Shown here in pieces: positions 8,605 through 17,680 of a DNA stretch of 64,000 bases. Position 1 is the stretch's first letter; every line of letters starts with the position of its first letter. The stretch is from Tissierellales bacterium (GTDB lineage Bacteria > Bacillota > Clostridia > Tissierellales > VENL01): contig JANQLB010000103.1 in assembly GCA_028280805.1 (NCBI GenBank), positions 20,308-84,307 of the forward strand, read 5' to 3'. The notes under the pieces were generated by a model. That model saw nothing but the letters and a program-made list of their open reading frames with translations. It was not told where the DNA came from and did not search any database. A program made the position numbers and the translations under genes.

Positions 8605-8901
8605 TCATTTTCTGTAATAATCATACTTGCAAAAGGGACACTTAGGATAATCAAATTCATGTTTGTTCCCACAGTTAGGACACTTTCTCATTGCAATGTC
8701 ACTACTTTCATCACTCATCTCTGGTTGAAAAAATTCGATTTTACCACATGACCTACAAACATAAATTGCAACTTCTATAGCCCCAGCAAGAAGGTTTGGT
8801 AGATCTCCTAAAATCCAGCCGGTCTTTCCAAGCTGTAATTTCTCATGGCTAATGTATTTCATTAAACTATCACAACGAAGACAAAATAAATTCTTTCCCA
8901 T
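8605..8901 (-). CDS. Zinc-ribbon protein, unknown function
   Basis: A 98-residue protein with four Cys pairs: CLRC near residue 7, CRSC near 49, CPNC near 74 and CPFC near 88. They form two probable zinc ribbons around a short Gly/Leu-rich middle. AGGAG lies upstream of the ATG. Proteins of this layout are common in Clostridia and are mostly uncharacterised. It is not obviously part of an operon; about 100 bp separate it from the Sfp-type gene upstream on the same strand. Confidence 0.65.
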   Translation of the reverse strand: MGKNLFCLRCDSLMKYISHEKLQLGKTGWILGDLPNLLAGAIEVAIYVCRSCGKIEFFQPEMSDESSDIAMRKCPNCGNKHEFDYPKCPFCKYDYYRK

Positions 8902-8998
8902 AATTATTCACTCCTAAAAATTCTAACATCTTTTTAAGTAAGACACTATGCAGCTTTTCTAAAGAATGATAAGTAAATTTAAAAATATTTTACAAATC

Positions 8999-9709
8999 TT
9001 ATTTAATATCAAAAAAATTGCACGTCTTAATCATTTCCATAAATTCAATATCAGTTATAAACTTATAAACAGGCTCAGAAAAAGAAGTTGATGAAATATA
9101 ATAATTATCTTTAGTTAATATACTATTATAAAACTCTGGTTTTATTAGATTTTTTTCTTCATCAGTTAAAATTATTTTATCATTAATATCTTTTTGTACA
9201 AAAAAGGATGAAAGCTCCTTTGACAAACCAGTACCAAGAGTTTTAATATATGCTTCTTTCATAGTCCATATAAAATAAAAATACTTTGCCTTTTCAAACT
9301 TATTTTCAAAACTTTGTATTTTTAAATACTCCTTTTTATGAAAAAAACTTTTAGCAATATCAAGATGTATCTCACCTATGGGTTCAATATCTATACCACA
9401 TTCTTTTTCATCTAATATACACGAAACATAACTGCCTGAATGAGATAAATTAAAAAAACAATTATTATAGCTTGAGAGAAATGGTTTGCCATACAAATTA
9501 TAAGCAAATATCAAATCAGAATTTCTACACATTAGTTGTTTACAAATAACATACCTAATCAACAAAGCACCAACATATGAACGGTAAGCATCTTTATGAC
9601 TTTTATATCTATGAATTAACTCACGTCTTGATCTAGGTAAAAAGTTAAGAAATTTAAATTTATCAATATTACAAAAACTATTTAATTTAATCACTGTTAT
9701 TTGTGCCAT
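8999..9709 (-). CDS. sfp: 4'-phosphopantetheinyl transferase, Sfp type
   Basis: A 236-residue enzyme that moves 4'-phosphopantetheine from coenzyme A to a serine of carrier proteins. The family core is clear: NLSHSGSYV near residue 87, the Mg-binding GIDIEPIGE near residue 109, and WTMKEAYIKTLGTGL near residue 147. The length fits Sfp-type (broad, secondary metabolism) rather than AcpS-type enzymes. AGAGGTC precedes the ATG. No NRPS or PKS gene lies in the window, so its carrier protein is elsewhere. The iron-uptake genes nearby make a siderophore link conceivable but unproven. Confidence 0.85.
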   Translation of the reverse strand: MAQITVIKLNSFCNIDKFKFLNFLPRSRRELIHRYKSHKDAYRSYVGALLIRYVICKQLMCRNSDLIFAYNLYGKPFLSSYNNCFFNLSHSGSYVSCILDEKECGIDIEPIGEIHLDIAKSFFHKKEYLKIQSFENKFEKAKYFYFIWTMKEAYIKTLGTGLSKELSSFFVQKDINDKIILTDEEKNLIKPEFYNSILTKDNYYISSTSFSEPVYKFITDIEFMEMIKTCNFFDIK

Positions 9710-9842
9710 ATTTGACCTCTTTTATATTATTGGTGAACCATAGCTTTTAATTATATCTTTTTTGGTCTACTAATTAATATATTACTTTTAGTTTACATGA
9801 AGCTATTTTTATTGTCCAGTTAATTCAAAACTGACTGCTAAT

Positions 9843-9890
9843 AAAATAAGACTGAGTATAAAGCATTTTGCTTTGACTCAGTCTTATTTT
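9843..9890 (-). terminator. Strong terminator of znuA
   Basis: AAAATAAGACTGAGT pairs perfectly with ACTCAGTCTTATTTT (15 bp), and the loop holds a second small stem, AAAGC/GCTTT. On the minus strand a T-rich run follows. A diverged copy of the same hairpin lies at 63171-63207 after a second znuA remnant. Confidence 0.85.
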
Positions 9891-9944
9891 GTTTAATTAA
9901 TATATCGTTATTTCTAATATATTTTCAAATTTATCTAATATAAA

Positions 9945-11078
9945 CTATTTTAGTACTTCTTTAAATGTATTAGCTATTTTCTTTAGATTTTCTAAATAAT
10001 CACTAGACAACGGTTCAACTTTAACTACTTCTCCACCAATTTCTTGTGCTATAGTTTCGGCCTGCTGACTATCAAATTCTGCTTGATAAAAGATAACTTT
10101 AATTCCTTCTGCATTAGCTAAATCTATAACATGTTGTAATCTTTTAACAGTTGCCTCTTTGCCTGACTCCTCTATTGCAACCATTTCTATACCATAATCA
10201 TCTGCAAAGTATCCAAATGCTGGATGATATATAATAAATGATTTTTTTTCTAATCCTTTTAATATCAATTCGATTTCATTATCAACCTCGTTTAATTTCT
10301 CTATGTAATCAGATGAGTTTTTTTCGTATACTTCTTTATTTTCAGGATTTAATTCAATTAACTTGTCTTTTATATCTTCAATCATAACTTTAACTCTTTT
10401 AGGAGATAACCAGATATGAGGATCTCTCCCTACATGATTATGACAATCATGTTCATCATTACATTCTTCTTCTTGATTATCTTCACCATGTTTATTACTA
10501 TCATGTTCATCATTACATTCTTCTTCATTATCTTCACCATGTTTACTACAACCATGTTCATCGTTACATTCTTCTTCTTGATTATCTTCACCATGTTTAC
10601 TACAACCATGTTCATCATTACATTCTTCTTGCTCATTATCTTCACCATGTTTATGTGCTTTTTCATCGTCGTTCACATGATTACAATCATGTTCTTTTTC
10701 ATCATCAAAATATCTGTCATCATATACTTCGGCTACAGATTTTTCTAAAGAAATTATCTCAATATCTTCATTAATATCTTTAACCTTAGGCAATATGTTA
10801 GCCAATTCAGTTGGCACTCCTATTGCAAAATATACAGAAGCTTCGCTAAGTTTCTGCATTTGCTGAGGTGTCGGTTGATAATTTGCAGGACTGTTTCCTG
10901 GTGGAATCATAGTTATAACATCAACCAAATCACCCGCTACAGCTTTAACAAAGGTTTCCTGAGGTACTATAGATACGGCGACTATAGGCTTATCATGAAG
11001 GCTTTCTACTTCAGTAGCACAAGCTGTCATACTTACAATTGTAATTGCAATTACTGTGATTATAATTATTTTTTTCAT
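9945..11078 (-). CDS. znuA: Zinc ABC transporter substrate-binding lipoprotein with His/Cys-rich repeats
   Basis: A 377-residue ZnuA-type lipoprotein. The signal peptide ends in a lipobox with the lipid-anchored Cys20 (VSMTAC). Metal-site regions are DPHIWLSPKR (His221), YHPAFGYFADDYG, and the AEFD acid. The first usual His, normally in an SPHxYEP stretch, is replaced: here the sequence is SPANYQPT (Ala65). Residues about 130-215 are a charged loop with four copies of a 17-18-residue unit (HGEDNQEEECNDEHGCSK type), rich in His, Asp, Glu and unusually Cys. It should capture zinc outside the membrane. No permease is adjacent; the only ABC permeases of this class lie at 14.5-17.5 kb. A Zur-like operator covers its start region. 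Confidence 0.88.
   Translation of the reverse strand: MKKIIIITVIAITIVSMTACATEVESLHDKPIVAVSIVPQETFVKAVAGDLVDVITMIPPGNSPANYQPTPQQMQKLSEASVYFAIGVPTELANILPKVKDINEDIEIISLEKSVAEVYDDRYFDDEKEHDCNHVNDDEKAHKHGEDNEQEECNDEHGCSKHGEDNQEEECNDEHGCSKHGEDNEEECNDEHDSNKHGEDNQEEECNDEHDCHNHVGRDPHIWLSPKRVKVMIEDIKDKLIELNPENKEVYEKNSSDYIEKLNEVDNEIELILKGLEKKSFIIYHPAFGYFADDYGIEMVAIEESGKEATVKRLQHVIDLANAEGIKVIFYQAEFDSQQAETIAQEIGGEVVKVEPLSSDYLENLKKIANTFKEVLK
10443..10649 (-). repeat. In-gene tandem repeat, four units of about 54 bp
   Basis: Four near-identical units (three of 54 bp and one of 51 bp) encode the His/Cys/acidic metal-binding loop of ZnuA. High DNA identity between units suggests recent expansion by slippage or unequal crossing-over. 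Confidence 0.85.
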
Positions 11079-11094
11079 ATTTCACTCTCCTTAT

Positions 11095-11146
11095 TGCAAA
11101 TCATTTGCATTTAATTTTATTATAACACCTATTTTCTAAAAATCAA
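11095..11146 (-). promoter_or_regulatory. znuA promoter with Zur-like operator
   Basis: On the minus strand, TTGATT (11141-11146), a 16-bp spacer and TATAAT (11119-11124) form a promoter. Just downstream is a perfect inverted repeat, TGCAAAT-G-ATTTGCA (11095-11109), between the -10 box and the ribosome site. A 7-1-7 AT-rich palindrome at this place ahead of a zinc importer gene suggests a Fur-family zinc repressor (Zur). The assignment to Zur is inference from context. Confidence 0.65.
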
Positions 11147-11199
11147 GTATATTTCAATACGATTATATCCAAATTTTTGTTAATCTAAACAAAATTAAA

Positions 11200-11217
11200 A
11201 GACGTCTCACGACGTCT
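11200..11217 (-). terminator. Terminator overlapping the stop codon
   Basis: AGACGTC and GACGTCT form a 7-bp stem with a TCAC loop, followed on the minus strand by TTTTAATTTT. It overlaps the stop codon of the membrane protein gene upstream. Confidence 0.75.
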
Positions 11218-12643
11218 ATTTTAATATGTCAGCTAAGATTGAATCTGCCCATATATTTCCTTTCTTCTTAGGTGTTATGTAAATTTTTATATAATCTCCA
11301 TCATATGTGTCTATTTCATTACTATGTAAAGTCCAGAGCGAACCCGGAATATCTACTAAGGTACTAGAGCTATTTACAATATTATTGTTTTTATTAACTA
11401 ACTTGAGAGTAATAACGGCTTCTGAATGATTTTCAGATTTAAGCCACATGGATACATCTATATTTTTTTTATTTTTTAAAAAGTTAAACTCATCTTCATT
11501 TAAGTCAATTATACCTATTAGTGTACTCTTATTCTCATTGTCAGTATTATCTACTTTTATTGAATGTGTACCCCTATAATATTCTGAATCATCAAAAACC
11601 CCTATAGGTTCATTATTAGCTAATTCTAAAATAGTGTTATTATAATACTTTCTAAGGTCTTCATTATCTGCCTCGCTGTTATCTTTATCAATTTCATCTT
11701 CATCTATCAGATTATCTTCCTCGTCAATATTCCAAGTAGGATCATCTGTATTTCCATCATTTTGATCTTCATTCTCACCAGAGTCAGGATTATTATCAGA
11801 TACTGGGTCTGTATCATCTGAAGGAGAATTAAATAATTTATTACTGCCATAAACAATCAATGGTACTAATATGATTAGGATAGCGGCTATCTTTAACCCG
11901 TATTTTCTGAAATAATGGTATCTTTTCTTACTTCTTAAGCTTTTTCTCATCAAATGAACTTTTTGTCCTTCTTGAGCTTCAGGATTAACCAGATTATAAT
12001 TTGAAGATGATTTGAAATCTGAAGCTAAATCATTGAATGTTATATAATGGTTATTAATGCAATTAGTTATAATTTTTCTAATATCAGGTGGTAAATCTTC
12101 ATCAATTTCACCATCTATAATCTCACTGCCTGTAAAAATAATATGTAAAACATTTGAAATTCTACTAAAAACATCTTGAACAGTTATATCTTTGTAATCT
12201 GGATTTAAAATTATACTCCCTAACATCTGTAAATTACCGTTTTTATCAACAATCAAATCATTCTGATTAAATAGAGCATCTAAAAGAGGTAAAGGTAGAT
12301 GGTTTAACTCTAAAAGACTGTCAATAATAAAATTAGTAAAATACATTTGTCTTTCAATAGGCATTTCTTTTTCTTCATTATTAATTGAATCTTTTAAGCT
12401 TGGATGAAATACATAATTAGTTATAATCCTTATGCCTTCATCAACTTGATCAATACTATATATTCCCCCTATATCTCTTTTAAGTCTTTCAAGGTCTACG
12501 TCCTGTAACACTTCAGTATCAAAAATAGTGTCTATAAGGAATAATTCTTCTGTATCCTCATGCTTACAGATAACAATTTCTTGAATATTATTGCGAAGGT
12601 ATATCTGAAGCTCTTCTAGTTTATCCATAATGTTTTCAGACAT
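11216..12643 (-). CDS. Single-pass membrane protein with pseudokinase-like cytoplasmic part and jelly-roll-like ectodomain
   Basis: A 475-residue protein. The soluble N-terminal domain (about 1-220) has a segment DALFNQNDLIVDKNGNLQMLG that resembles the catalytic loop of a degenerate protein kinase, without the HRD and DFG residues. A basic stretch leads to one membrane helix (IAAILIILVPLIVYG, about 251-267). Outside follows an acidic Asp/Asn/Glu linker of about 50 residues, then a C-terminal domain with a GTHSIKV strand pattern and a W at LWTL, reminiscent of carbohydrate-binding jelly rolls. AAAGGAAG precedes the ATG at 12643; an upstream start at 12700 lacks a ribosome site. The function is unknown. 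A kinase-like sensor of cell-wall sugar is a speculative reading. Confidence 0.55.
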   Translation of the reverse strand: MSENIMDKLEELQIYLRNNIQEIVICKHEDTEELFLIDTIFDTEVLQDVDLERLKRDIGGIYSIDQVDEGIRIITNYVFHPSLKDSINNEEKEMPIERQMYFTNFIIDSLLELNHLPLPLLDALFNQNDLIVDKNGNLQMLGSIILNPDYKDITVQDVFSRISNVLHIIFTGSEIIDGEIDEDLPPDIRKIITNCINNHYITFNDLASDFKSSSNYNLVNPEAQEGQKVHLMRKSLRSKKRYHYFRKYGLKIAAILIILVPLIVYGSNKLFNSPSDDTDPVSDNNPDSGENEDQNDGNTDDPTWNIDEEDNLIDEDEIDKDNSEADNEDLRKYYNNTILELANNEPIGVFDDSEYYRGTHSIKVDNTDNENKSTLIGIIDLNEDEFNFLKNKKNIDVSMWLKSENHSEAVITLKLVNKNNNIVNSSSTLVDIPGSLWTLHSNEIDTYDGDYIKIYITPKKKGNIWADSILADILK

Positions 12644-12757
12644 AATATCTTCCTTTCTTGAAAATATGTACATATTATCATTTTTTTCGTCATTTTTCAC
12701 AACGAAATAAAGTTTTTAAAAGTTAACACAAACTATAGATGTCTATACATATCAAAA

Positions 12758-13072
12758 CTATGATAAATCATCCTTGTCATCTTTAATATCATATTCTACA
12801 TTTTCTATGATTTTTCCTTTTATATCTTTGTTTTTTTTCTTAATTTCTTTATTTTTAATATATTCATCAAGATCTGAAGATAGTTTTGTCAATACAAATG
12901 CCAGAATAGCAATATCATCAATAAATCCTAATAAAAGTATAGGTTCAGGAATGAAATCAATAGGTAAAGCAAAATATATAATACCTATTATTAATAATAT
13001 CTTTTTTTTAAATGGAACATCTTTATCAAATAAAAATGTGAATGCTATAGGTATTTTCTTTAAAAAGCTCAT
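12758..13072 (-). CDS. DUF1232 (YkvA-like) small membrane protein
   Basis: A 104-residue protein with the DUF1232 signature near residues 30-60: YFALPIDFIPEPILLLGFIDDIAILAFVL in the protein, where the P-x-D-x-I-P-E/D and DD motifs are conserved. Two hydrophobic segments flank these. The tail is very Lys/Asp rich. AGGAGG lies upstream of the ATG at 13072; the frame stays open upstream but without any ribosome site. The family's function is unknown. Confidence 0.8.
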   Translation of the reverse strand: MSFLKKIPIAFTFLFDKDVPFKKKILLIIGIIYFALPIDFIPEPILLLGFIDDIAILAFVLTKLSSDLDEYIKNKEIKKKNKDIKGKIIENVEYDIKDDKDDLS

Positions 13073-13198
13073 TGAAATGCCTCCTAATATGCCATAATTA
13101 GACTTATATATTAATGATACTATATATTTTGGTATATTTAAAGTAATACTGTATTTAACAGTACTGAAAAATCCAATAAACATTTTAAGTTTATTGGA

Positions 13199-13675
13199 TC
13201 AAATAAATAATTGTATATCTGATTTTAAAGCATCCTTAAGATAATCATCTACTTCTATAATTTCAATTTCAGGTATCAATTCTTCTTTAGTAAATCCCAT
13301 TACTTCTTGAGATAATTTGCATCCGTAAAATTTAACGTTCTTTTTTCTTGCTCCATTCAAAAAATCTATAAGCATTGGCTTATTTTTATCTTTCATCATT
13401 TTTTTGAGCATTTTCTGTCCAATTCCACCCATATTCATCCTTGATAATGTAAGTTCTTCAGCTTTTTTGGGTGTAAACCAGCTAAATATTCTTTCAAAAA
13501 AATTTTTATCATCTTGACTGTATTTTTCAGGATGTCTAAGTATAAGTAATCCCCAAAATGCAAAAAACATGGTGACATCCATATCCATTTCTCTAGCTCC
13601 ATTAGCTAAAATTAGTGATGCTAAAGCTTTATCATAATCTCCACTAAATACCAGTAAATTTAACCTTTTTGACAT
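13199..13675 (-). CDS. DsrE/DsrF-like family protein
   Basis: A 158-residue protein of the DsrE/DrsE_2 superfamily, whose members act in sulfur or redox relay or have unknown roles. It has the family's opening strand NLLVFSGDYDKALASLILANGAREMDMDVTMFFAFWG (as it occurs in the protein) and a late segment KFYGCKLSQEVMGFTKEELI with one Cys in the usual place. AAAGGAGTG precedes the ATG. It sits 74 bp downstream of a UspA-like gene on the same strand, and the two may be one transcript. Confidence 0.78.
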   Translation of the reverse strand: MSKRLNLLVFSGDYDKALASLILANGAREMDMDVTMFFAFWGLLILRHPEKYSQDDKNFFERIFSWFTPKKAEELTLSRMNMGGIGQKMLKKMMKDKNKPMLIDFLNGARKKNVKFYGCKLSQEVMGFTKEELIPEIEIIEVDDYLKDALKSDIQLFI

Positions 13676-13749
13676 AAAAACACTCCTTTATGGGATTATG
13701 AATATTCTTCCCTCAAGGATTGTTTAAAATTCTAAAATATAATCATTTT

Positions 13750-14133
13750 TTAAATAATGGTAAATTCTACGAGTGGTAATATTTTTTTAAGTTTCAGTGC
13801 AAAATTATGATTTTCTAGTCCTTTACCATTGGGAGATGAACCCATTACAATATTTGTAATATTGTATTTTTTCGCAAATTCTTCTATTGTTTTAATTACA
13901 TCCTTTGATCTTAAAACCGTCAAATCAGCACCAACCTTTTTTGAAACTCCAAAAAGGTATTCTAATGCCTCTCCATCATTAGAGTTATTTAAAAATGTAT
14001 CTTTTGGATTTACAACATGTATTACAAATAAATTATCCTTATTACTTTTTAATAATTTATGTCCATTTTGTATAAGTCTTTCACATGTTTTTTGCTGCGT
14101 AACACAGACCATTACGTTTTTAGGATTCTTCAT
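13750..14133 (-). CDS. UspA-like universal stress / KdpD-type nucleotide-binding protein
   Basis: A 127-residue single-domain protein. The start (KNVMVCVTQQKTCERLIQNG) and the ending IVMGSSPNGKGL give the Usp fold with a G-S-x-x-G-K nucleotide-binding pattern, closest in style to the Usp domain of KdpD. The ATG at 14133 has AAAGGAG upstream. The partner and role are unknown; Usp proteins typically respond to stress or bind ATP. Confidence 0.7.
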   Translation of the reverse strand: MKNPKNVMVCVTQQKTCERLIQNGHKLLKSNKDNLFVIHVVNPKDTFLNNSNDGEALEYLFGVSKKVGADLTVLRSKDVIKTIEEFAKKYNITNIVMGSSPNGKGLENHNFALKLKKILPLVEFTII

Positions 14134-14394
14134 AATAGATACTCCTTTCAAACAAAACTGACTGTTATCGAAATAGTATTTGACCATAAATTGCAATATA
14201 CTACTAAAAAAAGTAATATTATCAAAAACTATTATCCTATGTCCCTAATATTATAACAGTCTATTGTTTAAAAATAAAGAGTACCAGAAAAATTAATATG
14301 AAGTTTATTTAATATCCTAAGTTGATAATTAATGACATAATTTTATCTGACCAATTCACCTATAGCTATCTGTAATAGACTTCTTTATAAGAAT

Positions 14395-14521
14395 CTATGC
14401 TTGTTTACCCTCATCCAGCAACACAACTGGAGAGTTCAGGTCGGCAGACTGATAACTCTCCATATCTTTAATCTTCTTTACTTTATCTCGGAATAACTGT
14501 TTAATAATCCGATGTGTAAAG
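14395..14521 (-). pseudogene. Coding remnant of unknown family
   Basis: Directly after the stop of the metal permease, the minus strand is open for about 40 codons (SFTHRIIKQLFRDK, then DMESYQSADLNSPVVLLDEG) and stops. It has no start or ribosome site. The composition is protein-like, so it is probably the tail of a gene deleted after the permease operon. I do not recognise the family. Confidence 0.35.
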
Positions 14522-15667
14522 CTATATTCTTTTTACAAGCTCACAGTAATTTGTTCCGGCAAATTTTTTCCCTTCTTTTGTTACTTTAATGATTCCATTT
14601 TCATTGACGAAGATATATTTGTTCTCTATAGATAAACTCAATATCTCATTTAAGAATTTTCTATCCCATTGGAGGTGATTGTGGATTGTATCTATAGAAG
14701 ATTCGCTCTTTTCCATATCTGTATTTTCATGATTCATTATATGCATCAGAAAAGATATATTAGCAAATTTATATTTCTGTTTCTTTCTTCTTTTTATAAT
14801 AGACAACAACCCTCTATCAGGGACAAAAATGAATACTATAAAAAAAATCAACCCTACCATGCCTGCCATAGATCCTGCAATGGAAACATCAAATAGCACG
14901 GATAACCAATATCCTGATATGGCACTTAATATACCTATAACTATGCTTAATAATATCATTCTCTTTAAGTCATCTGTTATTAGGTAAGCTGAAGCAGAAG
15001 GTCCTGCCATAAAGGCTATAACCAAAATAGAACCTACCGAATCAAATGCACCTACTGCTGTTATAGATACCATAGACATCAACGAATAATGTATAAAGAT
15101 TGGAGAGAAGCCTAGAACTGCAGCCAATTTTTCATCAAATGTGGTGAGTTTTAATTCTTTGTAAAAAAGAAACAAATAGATTATATTTAATAATAAAATA
15201 CTTCCCATTACATATAATGCTTTAGGTCCTATATCTTTACCCCTAACTACGAATCTGTTAAACGGAGCAAATGCAATTTCCCCAAGTAGTACCGCATCAG
15301 TATCTAAATGCACGTTTCCAGCATAAATACTTATGAGGATTACACCTATACTGAAAAGGAAGGGAAATATAAGCCCAATAGATGAATCTTCACTGATTAA
15401 CTTTGTATTATGCATTACTTCTACTAGATAAACCGTTAAAGTACCCATTAAAGCTGCTCCTACGATTAATAAGGGTGAAGTCAAATCATGAGTTGCAAAA
15501 AAAGCCAGAACAATACCTAGCAAGATGGTATGACTGATTGCATCAGACATCATAGACATTCTTCTTAAGATTAAAAATACACCTGGAATAACACAGGCTA
15601 CTGAAACAATAATCGCAATTAATTGTATCTCTATTTGAGGATTAATCATAATAACTCTGACCCCCAT
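14522..15667 (-). CDS. Mn/Zn-type ABC permease with C-terminal winged helix
   Basis: A 381-residue protein. About eight membrane segments cover residues 10-285, with family motifs RMSMMSDAISHTILLG near residue 35 and AFDSVGSILVIAFMAGPSA near residue 215, which place it in the ZnuB/TroC/MntB permease class. After residue 290 is a soluble tail (SIDTIHNHLQWDRKFLNEILSLSIENKYIFVNENGIIKVTKEGKKFA in the protein) with the look of a DtxR-like winged helix. Such tails occur in TroC/TroD-type permeases. It overlaps the preceding permease gene by 26 bp if the ATG at 15667 is used; an in-frame ATG at 15649 is about equally plausible. It works with the permease and ATPase upstream. Confidence 0.87.
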   Translation of the reverse strand: MGVRVIMINPQIEIQLIAIIVSVACVIPGVFLILRRMSMMSDAISHTILLGIVLAFFATHDLTSPLLIVGAALMGTLTVYLVEVMHNTKLISEDSSIGLIFPFLFSIGVILISIYAGNVHLDTDAVLLGEIAFAPFNRFVVRGKDIGPKALYVMGSILLLNIIYLFLFYKELKLTTFDEKLAAVLGFSPIFIHYSLMSMVSITAVGAFDSVGSILVIAFMAGPSASAYLITDDLKRMILLSIVIGILSAISGYWLSVLFDVSIAGSMAGMVGLIFFIVFIFVPDRGLLSIIKRRKKQKYKFANISFLMHIMNHENTDMEKSESSIDTIHNHLQWDRKFLNEILSLSIENKYIFVNENGIIKVTKEGKKFAGTNYCELVKRI

Positions 15668-16790
15668 TTGTATAATCCAATACGCTGATTTTCTTCATCC
15701 CTTTTTCACTGATTGCCCATAAGTTTTTTTCATGTTTGTCAACTAACCCAGACATTTTTAATTTATTTAACTCTTTTAACAGCTTTTTCTTAGAATATTT
15801 AATATTATCCTTTTTAAGCATAAGTGCACTTAAATCATAGGAATGATAGGTTTTTGTGTGCTTTTCAGATAATGTGTATAATATACTAAGTATAATGGTA
15901 CTATTGATTTCTTTTTTTGTTTTGTTATCTCTAATTCTTTTCCAGATCAACCCTCTATTTGGTGCAAATAATAGTGATAATAAAGCAATAAGTGTTATTA
16001 CCACCACAATAATAGGTCCAGTCGGCATATTATCTATCGATGAACTGATGAGTGTGCCGCAAATCCCTGCCGCAGCTCCAAAAAAAGAAGACAGCATAAC
16101 CATTATGAATAATCTATTTGTCCATTGCCTTGCTGCCACCGCTGGAGCGATTAGCATAGAACTCATAAGTATTACTCCTACAGTCTGTAAGCCCACAATA
16201 ATAGATATCACGATTAGGGTGGTTAATATTAAATCTAGTTTCTTTGTAGAAAATCCTATGGTATCGGCAAAAATAGTATCAAAGCTAAGTAACTTAAATT
16301 CCTTCCAAAGAAATATCATAGGCACTAATGTAATTAATGCTACAATACCCATGAGCATAACATCTCTTTGTAATAAGGTAGAAGCCTGACCAAATAGAAA
16401 TTTTTCCAATCCTGCTTGATTAGAATTGGGTATTTTCTGAATATAGGTCAAAATGACCAATCCAAATCCAAAAAATACAGACAAAATCATAGCTAATGCA
16501 TTATCATACTTTATCCTGCTTAGCCGATCTATATTCAGTATAACAAGTGTAGCTATCCATCCGGCAATAAATGCTCCCAGTAATAACCATTCAGTATTCT
16601 TAGATCCTATGAGCAGAAAAGATAGTCCAATTCCAGGTAGTGCTGCATGGGATACTGCATCTCCAATAAGACTTTGCTTCCTTAAAACTGCATAGCATCC
16701 TATGGCACCACTGGTAATTCCCAGTAGTGTTGAACCTAATGTAACAATCCTTAGCGTGTAATCAGAAAATAGATTGAATAATAATTCCAT
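15642..16790 (-). CDS. Mn/Zn-type ABC permease with C-terminal winged helix
   Basis: A 382-residue membrane protein of the same class as its neighbour. The motif RKQSLIGDAVSHAALPGIG near residue 37 and VILMSSMLIAPAVAARQW near residue 205 mark the permease core. Beyond about residue 285 (APNRGLIWKRI) comes a soluble tail of about 90 residues, with SILYTLSEK, then KKLLKELNKLKMSGLVDKHEKNLWAISEKG, a winged-helix-like pattern. Two different permeases with wHTH tails form the heterodimeric channel typical of TroBCD/YtgBCD systems. The ATPase stop is 1 bp upstream of this start. Confidence 0.87.
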   Translation of the reverse strand: MELLFNLFSDYTLRIVTLGSTLLGITSGAIGCYAVLRKQSLIGDAVSHAALPGIGLSFLLIGSKNTEWLLLGAFIAGWIATLVILNIDRLSRIKYDNALAMILSVFFGFGLVILTYIQKIPNSNQAGLEKFLFGQASTLLQRDVMLMGIVALITLVPMIFLWKEFKLLSFDTIFADTIGFSTKKLDLILTTLIVISIIVGLQTVGVILMSSMLIAPAVAARQWTNRLFIMVMLSSFFGAAAGICGTLISSSIDNMPTGPIIVVVITLIALLSLLFAPNRGLIWKRIRDNKTKKEINSTIILSILYTLSEKHTKTYHSYDLSALMLKKDNIKYSKKKLLKELNKLKMSGLVDKHEKNLWAISEKGMKKISVLDYTNGGQSYYD

Positions 16791-17540
16791 TTAAATCACT
16801 TTCCCATTATTTTTGTAAAAACTATCAATAGTACTTCGATAAGTTTTTTTAAGATTTTCTTCTGTAAATACTTCATGGATTGGACCATAGTCAATAAGTA
16901 CTGTATTTAGTAATGTCACCCAATCAAAATACTCCGTTACTGTCTGTAAATCATGATGTACCACTAGAACAGTCTTCCCCATTTTTTTTAGTTCTTCAAG
17001 CAGTTTCACGATTGCTTTTTCCGTCTTTGCATCTACTCCCTGAAAAGGTTCATCCATAAAATATAGATCTGCATCCTGTACCAGTGCCCTCGCTAAAAAC
17101 ACTCTTTGCTGCTGTCCTCCTGAAAGCTGACTAATTTGTCTATTGGCATAGGAAACCATATCAACTTTATTAAGAGCTTCAACGGCTCTCTCTTTCTCTT
17201 TTTTTCCGGGACGTTTAAACCAGCCCAACTTTCCATAAGTTCCCATAGTAACTACATCTAATACGCTCGTAGGAAAATCCCAATCTACACTACCTCGCTG
17301 AGGAACATAGCCAATTCTTTTTCTGTTGTTCTCGTAAGGTTCTCCCCAAAAGAGTGCTCTGCCAGTAAGAGGCTTGATTAGATTTAGCATAGCTTTTATT
17401 AAAGTAGTCTTTCCTGCCCCATTCGGTCCAACAACTGCCATCAAAATCCCCGAGGGTATTTCTAAATCTATATCCCATAATACGGGTTTTTTATTATATG
17501 CAACAGTTAGGTCATGCACTTTTACTGAAATATTATCCAT
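16791..17540 (-). CDS. Mn/Zn-type ABC transporter ATP-binding protein
   Basis: A 249-residue ATPase. Walker A is [10 protein letters not shown] near residue 37, the Q-loop region has [23 protein letters not shown], which is characteristic of the ZnuC/TroB/MntA class, the signature is LSGGQQQR near residue 138, Walker B is [11 protein letters not shown], and the switch His lies in VVHHDL. It is the first gene of the ATPase-permease-permease operon. No substrate-binding protein is in this operon; the ZnuA at 9.9 kb may serve it, or the missing partner was lost. A DtxR-type operator lies about 140 bp upstream. Confidence 0.9.
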   Translation of the reverse strand: MDNISVKVHDLTVAYNKKPVLWDIDLEIPSGILMAVVGPNGAGKTTLIKAMLNLIKPLTGRALFWGEPYENNRKRIGYVPQRGSVDWDFPTSVLDVVTMGTYGKLGWFKRPGKKEKERAVEALNKVDMVSYANRQISQLSGGQQQRVFLARALVQDADLYFMDEPFQGVDAKTEKAIVKLLEELKKMGKTVLVVHHDLQTVTEYFDWVTLLNTVLIDYGPIHEVFTEENLKKTYRSTIDSFYKNNGKVI

Positions 17541-17680
17541 AAAAACCCCCTCTATTCAACCAATTAATTAATAATTGTGTCAATATTATACTTTACTGTA
17601 CCAATATAAATTTCTTCTTCACTACCTGGGTTATATAAGGAGTCAGAGAATAGCTCTCCACTATTTGACTAACAAAATTT

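Noticed and set aside
10443..10649. Tandem repeats considered as a CRISPR array
   Set aside because: Units abut without unique spacers and lie in frame inside the znuA gene; no cas genes are present.
10416..10748. Open frames in other phases across the ZnuA repeat, with apparent membrane-like repeats
   Set aside because: They are by-products of translating the tandem DNA repeat in the wrong frame; no ribosome site.
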